A DNA stretch of 64,000 nt, from the NCBI RefSeq assembly GCF_040954645.1, contig NC_092809.1, forward strand, positions 65,844,141 to 65,908,140, written 5' to 3'. The notes beneath the pieces are model-generated. The model had not been told where the DNA came from and ran no database searches. It saw only the letters and a program-made list of their open reading frames with translations. The translations under genes and the position numbers were made by a program. Position 1 is the first letter of the stretch. Each line of letters opens with the position of its first letter. The stretch comes from Diabrotica undecimpunctata (lineage: Eukaryota; Arthropoda; Insecta; Coleoptera; Chrysomelidae). This document shows positions 18,501-33,500 of the stretch, one piece after another.

Positions 18501-21500
18501 CCTTGGTCATCCACTCTTTTTTCTTACATTTGGTTGTTGTAAGTATATTCTTACTTGGCTTCAATATAGAGGTTTTGAAGAATTGCTGCTCTACGTTGCA
18601 ATAATTTCTTGCAATTATTTCTTATAGGCTTATTGCATATTATTTCTATAATCTTATTCAATAGCTCCTTTATAGGATAATGCTACTGTCTTATCCACGT
18701 TAAAAGAGGGTAAACTAGAGTCGGACTAGATTTTTATATTAAGTAGATCAGTAGTTACAATTGCGTACAGAGTTGTGATATAAGAGTTCCTCCAGGTGAT
18801 ACTGGTATCATCAGCAAAAAGAAAAATTTAGTTATTAATTTTTAAGTTAGCGATGTCATTTATTAAGATTAGAAGAAGTAGAGGACCCAATATTGAATCT
18901 TGTGGTATTTCACGTACAAAGCTTTTGTGAGTAAATTCAGTATCGTTTGTTCTAACTGTTGTTTCCTAGTCGTCGATTAAGATTGAATTCCGTAGAAATT
19001 TAGTTTTTTTATTAAAATGTCGTGATTCCAATCAAAAGCTTTGGCATAGTCACAAAAAACAGTGATAGTGTAAAGATTATTGTTTAATGCTTGATATACC
19101 TCATGTAGTACAGAAAACATAGCATCACTGGAACATTTATTAGATAAAAAGCCGAACTGACTTTGTGATAAAATGTTGGACGTTTATAAGTTTTTCAATA
19201 ATTTTGGATAGGACCGGTAGTCATTAGTAAGGCAATAGGTCTATAGTTGCAGACAGTCAATTTTTACCACTATTATGAAGAGGAATAATAATGATTATCT
19301 TTGGGCACTCTGGAATATAACTTTTTTAACGGAATCATTAATAAGTAAGACCAGGACTTCCAACAAATTTTTTGGGAGATTTAAGAACATTTTTGTGGAT
19401 AGTCTAACACTATTACAGGAAGATTTGCTATTGATACTACTAATTGTTTGGATCAGTTCAGATGTTATCAACTGGTTTTATAAAGAATGGATTCGATACC
19501 TTTTTTAAATTGTGGAGATTTAAATAGAATCTTGTTGTGGCAAAATAGTTGATGTTATATTTTTACTCACATAAACGAAGTATTCATTTAGATTTTCAGG
19601 GTTTGAAAGAGAAAATGTTTAAGTTGTATTAGTTTTATTTCGTAGATCGTTTGTTATGGACCAAGTTTCTTTTGCAATATTTACAGAGCTTCTCAGATGA
19701 TTTTGATAGTACATTTTTTTTAGCTGGTTTGATAAGTTTTAGATAGGTTCCTCTATACTTGAAGATATATTTAGTGACAAAGACGTTGGTAGTAAATTTC
19801 TTGATATACAGTAGTAAACGCATATTTTTGGCTGATATGCGGATACCTTTAGTAGTTCAGGGTTTGTGATGAAATACCTTATTGAAAATACGAACAAGCC
19901 TATCCAAAAAATCACTGAAATTATAGTCTATGTCCACAGAGGGAAACTGCCAACCAGAAGTCAAGCACAAATTTTGGAATTTACGAAAGTTTTGAGCGGA
20001 AAAAATCCTACCCAAACGTTGGGTTTACGAGGATGGTTTGTTAAGAGTGTTAAACTTGGTATATACTGCTTCGTGATCAGATAGTATTGCATTATTAATT
20101 GTGGAGCGTATATCAAGGAGTGAGAAATCTGAGACAATATAATTAATTATGGTAGATGTTGTTTTAGCAATTCTTGAAAAAGAATTAACGTATATTGTAA
20201 TACCATACAATTCTAATATATTGACCAAGGGTAGCACAAGCAACAGTGTAATTAATATTCAAGTCACCGCATATAATTTCTCTGGTTTTATTGGGCAGGT
20301 GGTCTAACAAATTTAGCAGGTTCTGAAAAAATAGTTCCGTAGAAAAATCAGGTGATTATAAAAGCAAATAGTGTATAGATTAAGATTCTTGTTATAAATC
20401 GATAAAAACTAAAAAAAAGCTTTATTTAACAGAAAGTCATATTTTGTTATAGGAAAGAAATCATTAGTTGTAGAAAGAAGTACAGTGCCGGCATGTGCTG
20501 AACTCGGGCGATCATACGTAGCAGTTGTGATGGTAAAAAAAGACTCGTTTGACTTCTAATTCATATTAATAGAAAGAATATTAATTAAAACTATGCCATC
20601 ACTAAAATAATTTGAGGTTTCTAGTCCCATAGAACACGTCGTTTTATTTAAAAATTTTGTTTTAAAGATAGAACGAAATAGTGACTTTCACTTGATCTTT
20701 GCAGGTAAATAGTTTCCTAAGTGAGAAAAGACTTAAAAACAGCAAGATCTGCTTCTATCTTAGTTAAACCAATTCCATTGGCATCGTTAAATTCTAGAAG
20801 GATTTTTCTTAGATCTTCAGTCTTAGTGTGATGTTCTTCGGAAACCAAAAGAGTTTAACGCTTGTGTTAGTGAATCCTTCGTAACATACTAAAGCAGGTT
20901 GGTCCTAATTTTTCTTCAGTGTTATTTTTATTGAAAAAGTTTATTCCCAGATATTTAAATTTCATTGCTTGTTCTATCACTTGATCTTTAATCACCAGTT
21001 TTCACCTTACTTGTTTCTTTGATATTAGTTTTTATGCTAAATTCCTTGGCTTTGATATTAGACTGGTGTGTCATTCATTATAAATCATTTTTATTTTTGT
21101 GTTGCTATTAGAAGTGCGTCGTTGGCGTAGCATATTATTAATTTTTTTGTTTCTTATTCCATATACTTTTTTGTCTTTGCGACCTCGTTTAATATGAGAC
21201 TAAATATAAGTGGGCTTATTTAATAAATCCCCTTATTTTATTGCAGTTGTAATGTCTATGGGATTTACTTCGGTTCTGTTTTTTATGTATGATTTCTAAT
21301 ATTTTTATGGTATACTTGGTATTATGGCAGGGGTATTGCATCTGAAAGGTACAGAGAAAAAAGGAATGTCAGAAATAACACATGCTGAAATAAGGCGATT
21401 TTAATACTTCAAAACAGCACAAAGAATATAGTCTTGTCATTTGCAGTGATCAAGGTAGTGCCAGAGGTTAAACATTATTCTACTTTCTTTATTTTGCCAA

Positions 21501-24500
21501 ATATTTAAAAATTTTATTCATTAATTCAAAATATTAAAGTAAAAAAGGAGGTATGTCAAGAAAAGTAGTAACAACGTTGCTACAAACATGCATTTTATTT
21601 CAGAAAACAAACAACGATTATTATAAAAATAATGTAAAAGAACTTAAAAATAGTTTTTTTTTCAACAATTTTATAGCGTCTACACTAGCGTCTGGGAATA
21701 ATGGGTCTCTAAATTATTGATGTGGAAGTTCATCAAAATAACGTTGGGCATCTGAACCACAAAATTTTTTTAAACGCTGCAGGTCTGCATATTTCGCTTG
21801 ACTGATCGGCAGAAATGCTAGAAAATAACTAGAAAAAGATAGCTTTATAAAACTAATTAATTGGGAGGTTTTACCTGTATAAGCATATGGACGTAGCTCA
21901 AATTCGATTTCTGGCAATTTGGGGGTAGTCAATATCTGCTGTGTTATTACTGTGGTCTTCCAAGTTCCATTGAATGTTGTTCTGTAGTACAAAAGACGAG
22001 GATGATCTCTAACAGTCTTTACCTCGTGAATGGGTTAAGTTAGACAAGGACATTTATTTTTATAATGCTTGCGTAAATAATCAGTCCACTTTCAAAAATA
22101 CCCTTGAGGACATTTTTCAACATGAAACGGTGATGGTTTTCATCTATCTGTTTTATACACTTCTGTTTAGTCTTGAAAAAGTTCGGCTTTTGATTTTTGA
22201 TTTGATTTGAAGTTCAAATTCTTTATCACATTACAAGTAGGAATATCTCCTAACAGGAAAAGTTGTTTGGATAGAGCCCAGTCTTTTTTCATGATGAACT
22301 GTATTGTAACGAAATATATTTTTCCTACCACATGGGGTATTATTATAAGGGGTGGCAAATTGGGGACAGAAACTACTGGGGGTGGAGATAGGGCAAGCAA
22401 AATAATCGTTACTTGTGCGAACAGCACTCAGGGTTTGTTAGGAGAGCTGGGGTCGTGGATAAGTAAATGGCAAGGGGTCGAATTGGAACAACTACAAAAA
22501 ATAAAACAAAAGGTCATAAATCTCTTGGGACCAACAAAACAAAACACAGAAGGGAAACAGGAAACACCTCTAGTAATTTAAAAAGGACGCCACTTCGAGG
22601 TGCCTAATTTTAACTATTATAACAACTAGTTGTAACTATCGAAATAATTATTAAAAATGAAAAACATATCCTTTTTAAATGAAACTCAAAAAAGGGTTAG
22701 TTAAAAAAAAATAAACAAAATGATAAGAAAAAAAATTAACAATCTGTTTACAACTGGGAAACGCCACAAAAAACTTTCAAAACTATTACTACATGGAGGT
22801 TAACCTTTTTTTTTAACAAAACAAATTAATATCAAAAATATTAAAACGAGCTGTCATAAGTTAATATTAAATTTAACACAACAATTAAAATGACAGCTAA
22901 AGTTAAACCATAAAATTTACAACTTTAAATATTACAATTTTTATCCTGTATGAAAGCAATTATTGTTATTTAAAAAAAAATCGGTTGCCTGTAAAGTCGG
23001 TTTTACGGGCGAAGATTTTACGTGACAACGTCTTTTTCTCGGTAGAATATTTATTGATATGAATATTATTAAATTGCACAATAGGAACAAGGAATTGAAT
23101 GAAAATAAGAATTGCACAAATTTTAACTATAGAAATATATTTTGTTTACTAAAACATTGTACATGTAAACTTAAACTTAACTAATTTCTATTTGAGTGAT
23201 TTTCACCGATTCAACGCGCCTAATTCTCTAGTGCTGCGCGCTCAGCGGACCGATCATGTTTGAGTGGGAGAGAAACGCAAGGCATTCGCCGGTCCGGCGG
23301 GCCTCTCTCTCGTTCGGTGACTCATCGTAATAGACGTGAGCGGGCGTTACACTTTTTCATGAGTGACTCCGAGCCACAACCTAATTTAAGACGTTGTCAC
23401 GTCAAAAAATGTCTACCTTACTTTGAAATTCATACACAAAAAGTTACCTGGATTTTACTTTATAAATTTAAGTTGCTGAGGTTGGAAACTGGAGTTGAAC
23501 TCTCTGGACACGAACACACAAACAAAAGGACTGCATCTCACACTGCGAATTGGACCGATCATTTGAGGCCGAAGCCGGCACTGAACACAAAACTTTGGAC
23601 TCTGCCTCTTAAAAAACAGGAACAGGTAGAATTAGACTGCATACAGATTAAACTGCTACCATTAACCGCCACTTAAATCACTTTCCATAACGTAAGACGA
23701 AGATTTCCATGAAAAGCTGCAAAAGAGAAAACTTGACAAATTCGACGAATGAATTTGGATCCAGACCTAAGCCGACTGTCTTTTACAGCGACTCAAGTAA
23801 AAATAAATAATTATCTTCTAAAATTCATCGCATAAGTTACAATAAACAAAATGCTGGGTATAAACAAACACAAACATGAATTGAAATAATTTAAAAACGC
23901 AGTATCGGGCGGTTTAACGATCAAAGAAAAAATATCGAAGAATTTGCGCCTGTGACATAAACAAACAACAAAATGATTTGTTATCGACTTGGCGACGTGA
24001 AAAGAACGAAATATTATTTGGGTTTTAACTTGAAAGAAACAAACTAAGAAACATGGAACAAATTCTTTGTTATTATAATGCATATATGAGAAGATTTTAA
24101 TTTAATACATATACGAGGGAATTCCAATATATGTATCAAGGAATTTATATATCAAAGAATTTGTAAATGCTACAATGTTATGAATAAACCGAAGAATAGT
24201 GTAGTTTTGTCCTCTATGTACTTGTCTATTTAATTTTTTATTTACTTCATGAATTCGTCCATATTCTATGTTTCTTTGCATTATTTTCCCGTGTGTCGTG
24301 TGTCCATAACATCACATTTCATAAATTCGTCACTCTCACTAAACTTATTTACAACTTGGTAACTCTTCTTTCAGGTTTACTCTTTTAAGATATTAATTTT
24401 TAATTAGTTCTTAATTTTATACCCCTGTAGTTATTTGTGAAGAGCCGAAGAAGAGCATGATTCGGATCTGACCATCTCCCAATAAAAATAAAATACAGAT

Positions 24501-27500
24501 GCAGAATTCAGCGAAACTAAAAGGACAGACGGGAACAAACAACAGAACAAGTAAATATATAAAAAATGAGATAACAAGATATTAAACAGAACTATGAGAC
24601 AAAAAAAATACAAACAATTACAAATACCCAGGCACCAAAGTACCTAGGCACCAAAGAACATTGAGAAGAAATTAAAACAAAAGTAATTGACACAGCTAGA
24701 AAGATCAAGGCAAAAAAATAAACAAAAAAAGAATGGTCCAATGAAGAGTGTAACCAGGTCATATAGAAAAGAAATGAGGAAACAAAAAATATATTTGTGA
24801 CGGAGTGGCGATAAAATATGTCGAACACAGAAAAGAAAATACGAAAACGGTAATATAGAGAAAATCTCCAAAGCAAGGATATAAGGGAACCGTATAGAAA
24901 TTTGGGAAATTTAAGAAAAGGATGCAAACCCCGACCAAATCTATGCAGAAATCAAGAGGGGCAAATCAAAGCCAGCCACGAGCAAAGCCATCCAATAGAA
25001 ATAAAATCAGTCTAGAAATCCGTTTTCCAAACTTTTCTAGGTATACAAAAAAATGAAGAGCATAGACACATGCAACACATTGAGGTAGACTTCGAAAATA
25101 TAGAACCCTCGACAATGGAAGAAGTAAAACAAGAAATACGAGAACAAAAGAATAACAAGCATGAATAACTCATCATCTAGAAAACAGGGATAAAATGCTC
25201 AATCCATAAAAAGAGGATGGACTGAAACGCGAAAACGCTTTTGTGCACATCGTACAAAATTTTTACTTACATACTAAACAAACGACTCATACAACTAACT
25301 GAAAATATCGTCGGGTAATATCAAAACGGTCTCCGACAAGGATGATCTACAACTCATCATTCACAGTAAAACACATTCTAAACAAAATCGTGGAAATACT
25401 ACATTGACATCCAAATTATATTCATAGATTTTAAACAGGCCCACGACTTAATTATTAGAAGAAAGTTATATAAAATATTGCATAGCCTTAACATCACCAA
25501 AAATACAACCGACTAGTAAAAGCAACTGTGGACATGTCAATCGTCAACAGCAATTATTATCAACAGCAACTGTCAGAGTACAAAATGAGTTCACTGAAAA
25601 CTTTTCAACAGTTAAAGGATTACAATAAGAAGTCAAGCTGGCTTATGGCACTATTCAACCTGGCTCTTAAATATGTGATAAGACAGCTAAATATAGGAAG
25701 AGGTAGTCTTCTAACAAATAAATCAATACAGATTGCCACCTATGCCGATAACATTATCATCATCATTATTATCATATCATCTCGCAGAACAGAAGAGACG
25801 GCAGAAATATATTCACAATTAAAAGGAGACCGGACTAGAGATATATATACAAAAGATACAAAGCTAACACAGGCAAGAGCTAACTAGAGATAACAGACGT
25901 AAAGTTAAATTAGAGAACGATATAGAAACTGTAGAAAGTTTCACATATTTGCGAGTTGCATTAAACATGGATGAAACAGAAGAACCACAAATTTACAAAA
26001 AAATAGTAAGGGAAAACAAAGCTTACCTTTTATTAGCCCATATGTTTTGCTCCAAAAATACACACTTCAGTGTATTTAAAATCCAAAAATCAGGGTTTCC
26101 AAAACTATTATCAGACCAATACTATGTTAGGGATACGAGACATGGGTGATGACAGAAGACACAAAACAAAAGCTGGAAACGGAAAGATTGGCAAAAAGAG
26201 CTCTAGATAGTAAAATACAGTAAGCAAGACCAAAAGAAGGAGGATTAAGTAGCAGCGGACACACAAAATTTGTTGCGCTTTTTTTTTCAATTCCAGGAAA
26301 TTTAGCTTGGAAATTAAAATCAAGTGGGCAAAAATCGGGATTTAAATTTTAAAAAAGTCTGTCTGGTGGTTTTGTATTCGTACACATTCCTGAGTTTCAT
26401 CCATTGTGGCTTTAATAAGTCTAATTAGCTTGTGTGGCATTGCCAATTCAGCCAATATTTTGTAGGGTTTATTCCTTTTGAGTGAGTCGTATGCCTGTTT
26501 GAAGTCTACAAACACGTTGTGAACATCAATGTCATGTCCCCATGATTTACTTAAGATTTGTTTGACTGTAAATATTTGAACCACTGCCGATCTTTTCATT
26601 CGGAAGCCCGTCTGATACTTTCCAATAATATTTTCTGCTGATGGTTGGAGCTGCTGGTGTCTAATATACGTGAAGACTTTATCTGCTGTACATCGTAGAT
26701 AAATTCCGTGGTAGTTTTTGCACTGGAGTTTGTCTTCTGTTTTATAAATCGGGCATACTTTACTTTTCTTCCAGTCGTCGGATATTTTCTCTTCTTGCCG
26801 TATGTCTTTGATGAGGGCGTGGATGTGACTTGCTAAGTGGTCGCCACCTACCTTATACAACTCTGCTGGTATTTCGTCAATTTCCGCGGCTTTATTGTTT
26901 TTCTGGGCCTTAATAGCTTCAAGAACCTCTTCTATGGTTGGAGCTTTTACTTCATTATATACTTTATTCTCTTCTACTTAACTTGTATACCAAGTAGGGT
27001 CTGAAAATAATGGTTTCAGGATCTGTGACTTTCAATTGGTCACTGATTATTTGCCCACTTTCATCTTTACATAGACTTGTTTGAGGTTTATACCCACTTT
27101 TTATCTGTTTTAAATATTCATAAACCCCATTAATTTCGTTGTTTCCGAAATTGTCTTTCACTTCTTCTATTTGTCCATTTTGATAGGCTCTTTTTTATTG
27201 TTACATGTCTTGTCTGTTTTCCGTCTTGCGACTTCAAACGATGTTTAATTTTCCCGTGTTCTTCTTGTTATATACATTTTCTGTGCTTCATTTCTTTCCT
27301 CTATTGCTTGTCTGCACTTGTCATCGAACTATGCTTCTCTTCTCGCCTTTTTCTTGTTTCCCATGGTGGACGCTGCCGCTGTCAGTAGTGCTATTTTGAT
27401 ATTATTCAATTTGCACTCTATGGAGAGCAGTTCTAGCGTCCTTAACTCATTTGCGACTTCTTTTTCAAACTTCTCTTTACACTGCTGAATATTTTGCATC

Positions 27501-30500
27501 TTAATTTGGTTTGGAGTAGAAGATGGTCTGATATACAGCATGCTTCTCGTCGTATTCTTACATTTGAGATATTACTGGCTGCCCTTTTTTCTATCAGCAC
27601 ATGGTCGATTTGATTGGTTGTGATTCCATCTGATGAAATCCATGTCATTTTGTATATGTCTTTATGTGGGAAGCATGCGGAACTTATAATCGTGTTTTTA
27701 GTGGTGGCAAAATTTATTAAAAACTTCCCATTCTGGTTTGTTTTATTGTGCAGTGGGTGTTTTTTTGTTTTGGCTTAGAACTGCGACTCCTTGCCTATTC
27801 TAGCATTTATATCACTCATTATAATATTAATGCCACTTTTGGACACATTGTACTATCTCCAGCTTTTGGTAAAAGCTTTTCTTTGTATGCTGTTCTTGTT
27901 CTTTTTTTTTGGCAGTAATAGTTTATCATTGTTAGGTTGAAGAAGTGGGTGCAAATTCTTAACTTGCATATTCTTTCACTGGCTGCCTGAAAGTCTATGA
28001 TTTTTGACTTAAAATCATTATCTACTACAAATGCAACACCACATACGTTGCTTCCTTGTTCCTTTCCACTATAAAAAATTGTGTGTATTTTAGTGTCCCT
28101 GACACCCTTCCCCAGCCATGTTGTCTCTCGAAGAGCAGTAATCATGAGCTTATATCTTTTTAGTTCTTGCAGACGTACGGTTAGATCTCCTGGTTTATCT
28201 AGTGTCCTCACATTCCAGTTTCCAGAATATTAAACCATGTTTCGTAGCTTGAGTCGTTTCCGGAAGTTCCGTCCTGTATTCCGAGGCAAACAGTGTTTCT
28301 TTTTAAGTGGGTTGTCAACCCCACTGCGCAGCCTTTCCCCTCTACTTGGGCTTAGGACCGGCAGTGGTTTGTTAAAAGCTTTATTTACAAATCTTTTATT
28401 ATTTACCATAAGTATTTTGCTTAGAAATCCAGATTCTAATACTCACAAACAATTTCAAACAGTTTATACAACATTAATAATAAGCTAATAATTCTATAAT
28501 TGTCCAATTAGAATTTATTCCTAATTTATTAATTCTAATTTGTATTTAGAAAATATAATAAATGAAGCAGTAAGGAGATAACTGGAAAATATTAAAAAAA
28601 AAACAACTTATGTTTATTGCAGGGTTTCTATACTATTAATGGACTGCAAGGAAGCTCATTGGACATTAAAATCGAGGTCAGGCCAAACACGTTGAACAAT
28701 GATTTGGGTAAGTTCGTGAAATTACAATAAGAAAAAGTCAGAATTTAAGATTAATTATTAATTTATTCCTAATTAAGATAAACGCTGCAAAATGTTTTAC
28801 AGGCCCTTCTTTTCTACGATCGTGGAGCTATGTTTTGTAACAGTTTATTATTATTTATTATTTTTAATGAACATTACCCCAATTTCAGTTGAAAATTTGG
28901 TTATTTGACGTTTTTATGTTGACTTATAAATGAAGACAACGATAGCTCAGCAGAAATCAAAATAAGAATAGAAAAAGCCAGATCCATATTCACTAAAATG
29001 AAAAGAGTGTTCTGCGGAAGAGATTTGAGCCTTGAAATGAAACTTCGCCTGATGAGATGTTACGTACTTTCTGTGCTGTTCTACGGAATGGAGTCATGGA
29101 CGTTGAAAAAGATTGATACCAAAAAATTAGAGGCTTTTGAACTGTGGATGTATCGCAGAATCCTGAGAATATCATGGACGGAGAGAGTCACAAATGTCGA
29201 GGTCTTGAGAAGAATGAATAAAGAAAAGGAAGTCATATTTACGATCAAAAAACGAAAACTGCAATACTTGGGACACATTACAAGAGGCGAAAGATATGAA
29301 CTGCTTCGAATAATTATGCAAGGGAAAATAGCAGAAAAAAGGTCCATAGGAAGAAGACGAAACTCCTGGCTAAAGAATCTACGGGAATGGTATAGCTGTA
29401 GCAGCAACGAATTGTTTCGGTCAGCAGTTTCGAAAATACGTATAGCCCTGATGATCGCCAACCTTCGGAACGAAGATGGCACTTGAAGAAGAAGAAGATG
29501 TTGACTTCGGAAATTAATTTGGAACCTGTGTTCGGAAGTGTCATTAAAATATCAAAATAACCGTACTTTTAACTAAAATTACATACAATTAATTCGAATT
29601 TTAAAAATGGTAATGTCTTTTAGTACTATTCCAGGAACATAAATTGACTGAAAAAAAACACTGAAACAATTTTCAAGGTATTGTCTCCCATCTAACCTAC
29701 TATTACATTCTTATTGCCCAAATGCATCGCTAAAATGTACAAGATAGACATTAACTAAAATTAATAACCAAAAAGTTTCCCATATATGTTGCCAACTTAA
29801 GTAGACACACTGTATATTAATATTAAGCAAACCTAGGGCGTTTTATCCAGAATTATCGGCTTGGTTTTTAAATAATAACTATGTTTTGTGAAAAATTCCA
29901 TTTTTGTCTAATTTTCGCTTATTATTAATATTATATGTATTCATAGTTAAATAGAAATGTTTTCTTTGTTAGGATATAAAAAAAACCTTCAAAATTGCGA
30001 ATTCTAAATTTTTTTCAAAATAAGCCAAAACAATGGTTGCTTAAAACTTTTTAAAATATTATCTTACATGTATTATAATTTAATAACATTTACACAAGAA
30101 ATTGAAGAATACAAGTAGATAAGCTGGCTCCAATACGAACATTGCTAGAAAAATTGAACATCTACATTAAAACATTAAAAACTGCTATTCTGCTTATCTT
30201 ACCATTGACGAGAAACTAGAAGTTTTCGAGGAAAATGCAGTTTCAGGCAGTACATTCCTAGCAAGCCGAATAAATGTGGCATACAAATTTCTGCTAGTTC
30301 CGATGCCAAACAGTTTTATACCAGCCACTTAGAAGTGTTACTCTGGGTAATTGGTTTTATAGTGTCCCTCTAGCATATAGCCTTAAATAAAAAAAAATAA
30401 CTTTAGTGGGTATAATTCGAAAAAATAAAAAACAGTTGGCATTAAAATTTGTGCAAAATAATAGTCGGTGCATTTTCTCTTCAATGTTTGGATTTTACAA

Positions 30501-33500
30501 CGGAATCACCTTATTTTCGCTTATTCCAAAAAAAATAATCGAAACTTTATACTCATCTCTATAATGCACCAAAGAGATAATATTGATCCTACCACAAGTA
30601 AACCTGATATAATAGTCTAAATGAAGAATCTGAAATATCACGTAAATAATTTTTACTGCAACTCCCGATGTTACTAACTAGGGACTTTTAAAAAGTACGG
30701 ACTATGTTTACCAACTTACCCAGAACCATCAGAATGAGACTTGGGGAAATATGTGACTTGCCAGCGGAACAAGTATAAGTTATTTATAACACCCGGGACT
30801 TAAGGCCTTTGTGCTGTTTGTGATTGGCGGAAAAATAGGAAAACAAAATATTATTACGAAATATGCACAAAATATCTGTGTTTGGAATATGTTACACCAT
30901 TGTGTAATTTATGTTATGAAAATGTTAATTAACATTTCTTATCTTTTTTGTTACAATTACTCTTTATTTTTGTTTTGTTGTGTATAAGATTACCTTCTTT
31001 AAATTCCTAATAAACAAATTTAACAATATTCAATTTTTTTTTTAATTTCCAAGTTTTTTGTATATATTAATGGATCACTATGACAACTAACTAACTTTTC
31101 AATAAAGAAATATAATGTTGGAACAAATGCATATCTACAAAATTATATGACCATATATTCAGTAAATAAGATAACTGAAAATATGAAAAATTAGTCATCA
31201 GAAAATAAAAAATTATAAAATTATTTGGCCGCAACTTCAAACCACTCATCATAAAAGTGGCGAGCTACAATCAACTTGTCTCTGATCGCACAAAATACAA
31301 TAAACACTCATCGCTCCTGAAACACGAACTCTTGTTAAATGTTTATTTACGATGCTCAATAATGTGAACTGTGCCTTTCAAACAATCATCTTTTTGTAAA
31401 TTTTGATTCGTTGCGCCATATAATATTCATCCAAAATTCATGATTCCTTGAGATTTCATCTATTATTTTAAATTCTATAATTTTATTATAGTCCATTTCC
31501 TTTAAACTTTGAAGTGGGGTGTAAGAATGGTTATAGAAGGAAAGGTAGAAGGCCGAAAATCAAGACGAAGATCTGCAACACCGTAAACAGATCAAATGAA
31601 GACTCTGGCACACAATCGCAGCAAGTTAATAATATTTAGAGTGTCACCACGCCCTGGCAAGAAAGGTCTTAAAGAATGAGGAGAAAAACTTAAAACCTTT
31701 ACGTCCATCGTTTGGACCAAATTATAATTAACTTTGTATTAAAAAATATATGTGTTAAATTAGGAATAAAATGCTGTATTAATTCTTACGAGATTTTTTT
31801 TCGTAGGAGACTCTGAAACGGATTTACTGTATCGCAATGAAAGGAATTTTATTTCGGAAGGATGTAAAAATTTTATCGGTACAAGCAAACCATCTTTATG
31901 TTTTTTAATTCCATCGGCAGAATCTGCTGAGTTACTCAATACATATCCTCGAAGTTGCAGAGAAATACAAAGAAACGGTAAGTATAATATTGTATTCACT
32001 GTTGACCATAGAACTGCGCGAAGGCGGCGTCAAAATACACGTAAAGGTGCTGAAAGTGGAATTATACTAACCAAATTAAAACTTATAGACGAGGAAATTA
32101 CGATCGTAACTTCCTCGTCTATATATATATATATTAGTATGATCTGCTTTGTTTTAATTATTGTTAATTCTAATTGAATTCAAATATTATTTAATTTCTC
32201 AGGGTTCTTTACTACACAATAAAATTTATTTTACTTTCAATTTGTAGCTTCTAGTATTTCCTGGATGCTGGCTTTCTTTAGGATAGACAAAGGGAATAAA
32301 TAGCATAACACACTTTATCACCTTTTAAAACAATAATTATTTATTTTAATACGATATAATATAACCATCAACATAAAAATTGTATCTATTCCTCAGAGCA
32401 GAGGAAAAATTAATTCTGTTATTTCCCTTTAAAAACCAATTTATTTAATTTACTGCAAAATTGTTCTCATTAACTTTGTTAAAAAACAAACAAATTTTAT
32501 TATACGCAAATTTTCTGACTTATAAATTTAATTTTTTTTTATCAATTACTTTATTATATGAGTTTAAATAAAATACATGGTGTACATACAACGCTTCTTT
32601 CACAAACAAATTGACTGATATTTTTTATTTTCTGTCTGCGATGTCTCCCAACGGATCTTACTTAGTCTTCGGATTGTATTTCGGAAGTACTGTCCAATTT
32701 TCCAAAACACGTGTGGCTCTGCTTTCTTCCTCCAAAATCTGTTACACATAAAACAGAATTTGTTCAGTTTCTCTCCAAATTAAAAAAAAAAACACCTCCG
32801 ACCCGTTTCACAATAATCATAATGGGACTCTTTCCGCAAATTGCGTCTTCCGCCTCCAATGGTTCTCTTGTAGAAACTTTACATAACTTTTTTCCTTTTC
32901 TTACAGATTTACGAGTCTCTTCGGACACAAGGATTTTAAGATTCTCGACTTGGGTCTCGATTCGTCTACAACTATTCTGCTCAACAACTTAAACTCACAC
33001 ACCAAAACTTATACTTCATTTTCACACACTGTTCTCAAACTGGACTTCTTCTTCTCGATCTTAAAAACACAATGATTTAAATCTCCTGGTTTAATTTTCT
33101 AGTCGACTGTCCTATTCCCCTCCCCTAATACTTTCTAGCCAATCAACATTCATTCATACAAGTTCATCCCACTACCAAACTTCAAATTTTCCCAATTTTA
33201 AATTTCAAGAAATCAAGCGTGTTTACTGTAATTGGTTTTTTTCCCAACTAACAGGATATGATATCGACTAAGCTTTCTCTTGTTTTGCTCCAGGCAAATG
33301 CCTTTTTGTAAACGATAACATCTATTCGTAGCATTACCTTTGAAGAAAATAATATACAACCCATTATATATCGTACATTAATTTTGAATTCGTATGTGCT
33401 ACCTAACCATGTATAATTATTTGTAGAATTTTAAACAATACTTTCTTAAGTCCGTAAACTCATTTTCGAAACCAAGTTCTTACTCAAATTCTTACTTACT

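Noticed and set aside
23260..23676. ORF of 138 codons whose first 49 codons recur at 50150-50338 with only one residue changed
   Set aside because: Both lie in the repeated 403-426 bp element, start at TTG, and diverge as soon as the element ends. Conservation reflects recent copying of DNA, not protein selection.
24431..24927. Overlapping minus-strand ORFs rich in Phe, Leu and Ser
   Set aside because: Low-complexity shadows of A-rich decayed retrotransposon sequence on the plus strand.
32711..32992. 93-codon plus-strand ORF in FREP intron 3
   Set aside because: No domain, TTG-type or weak start, composition equals the surroundings.
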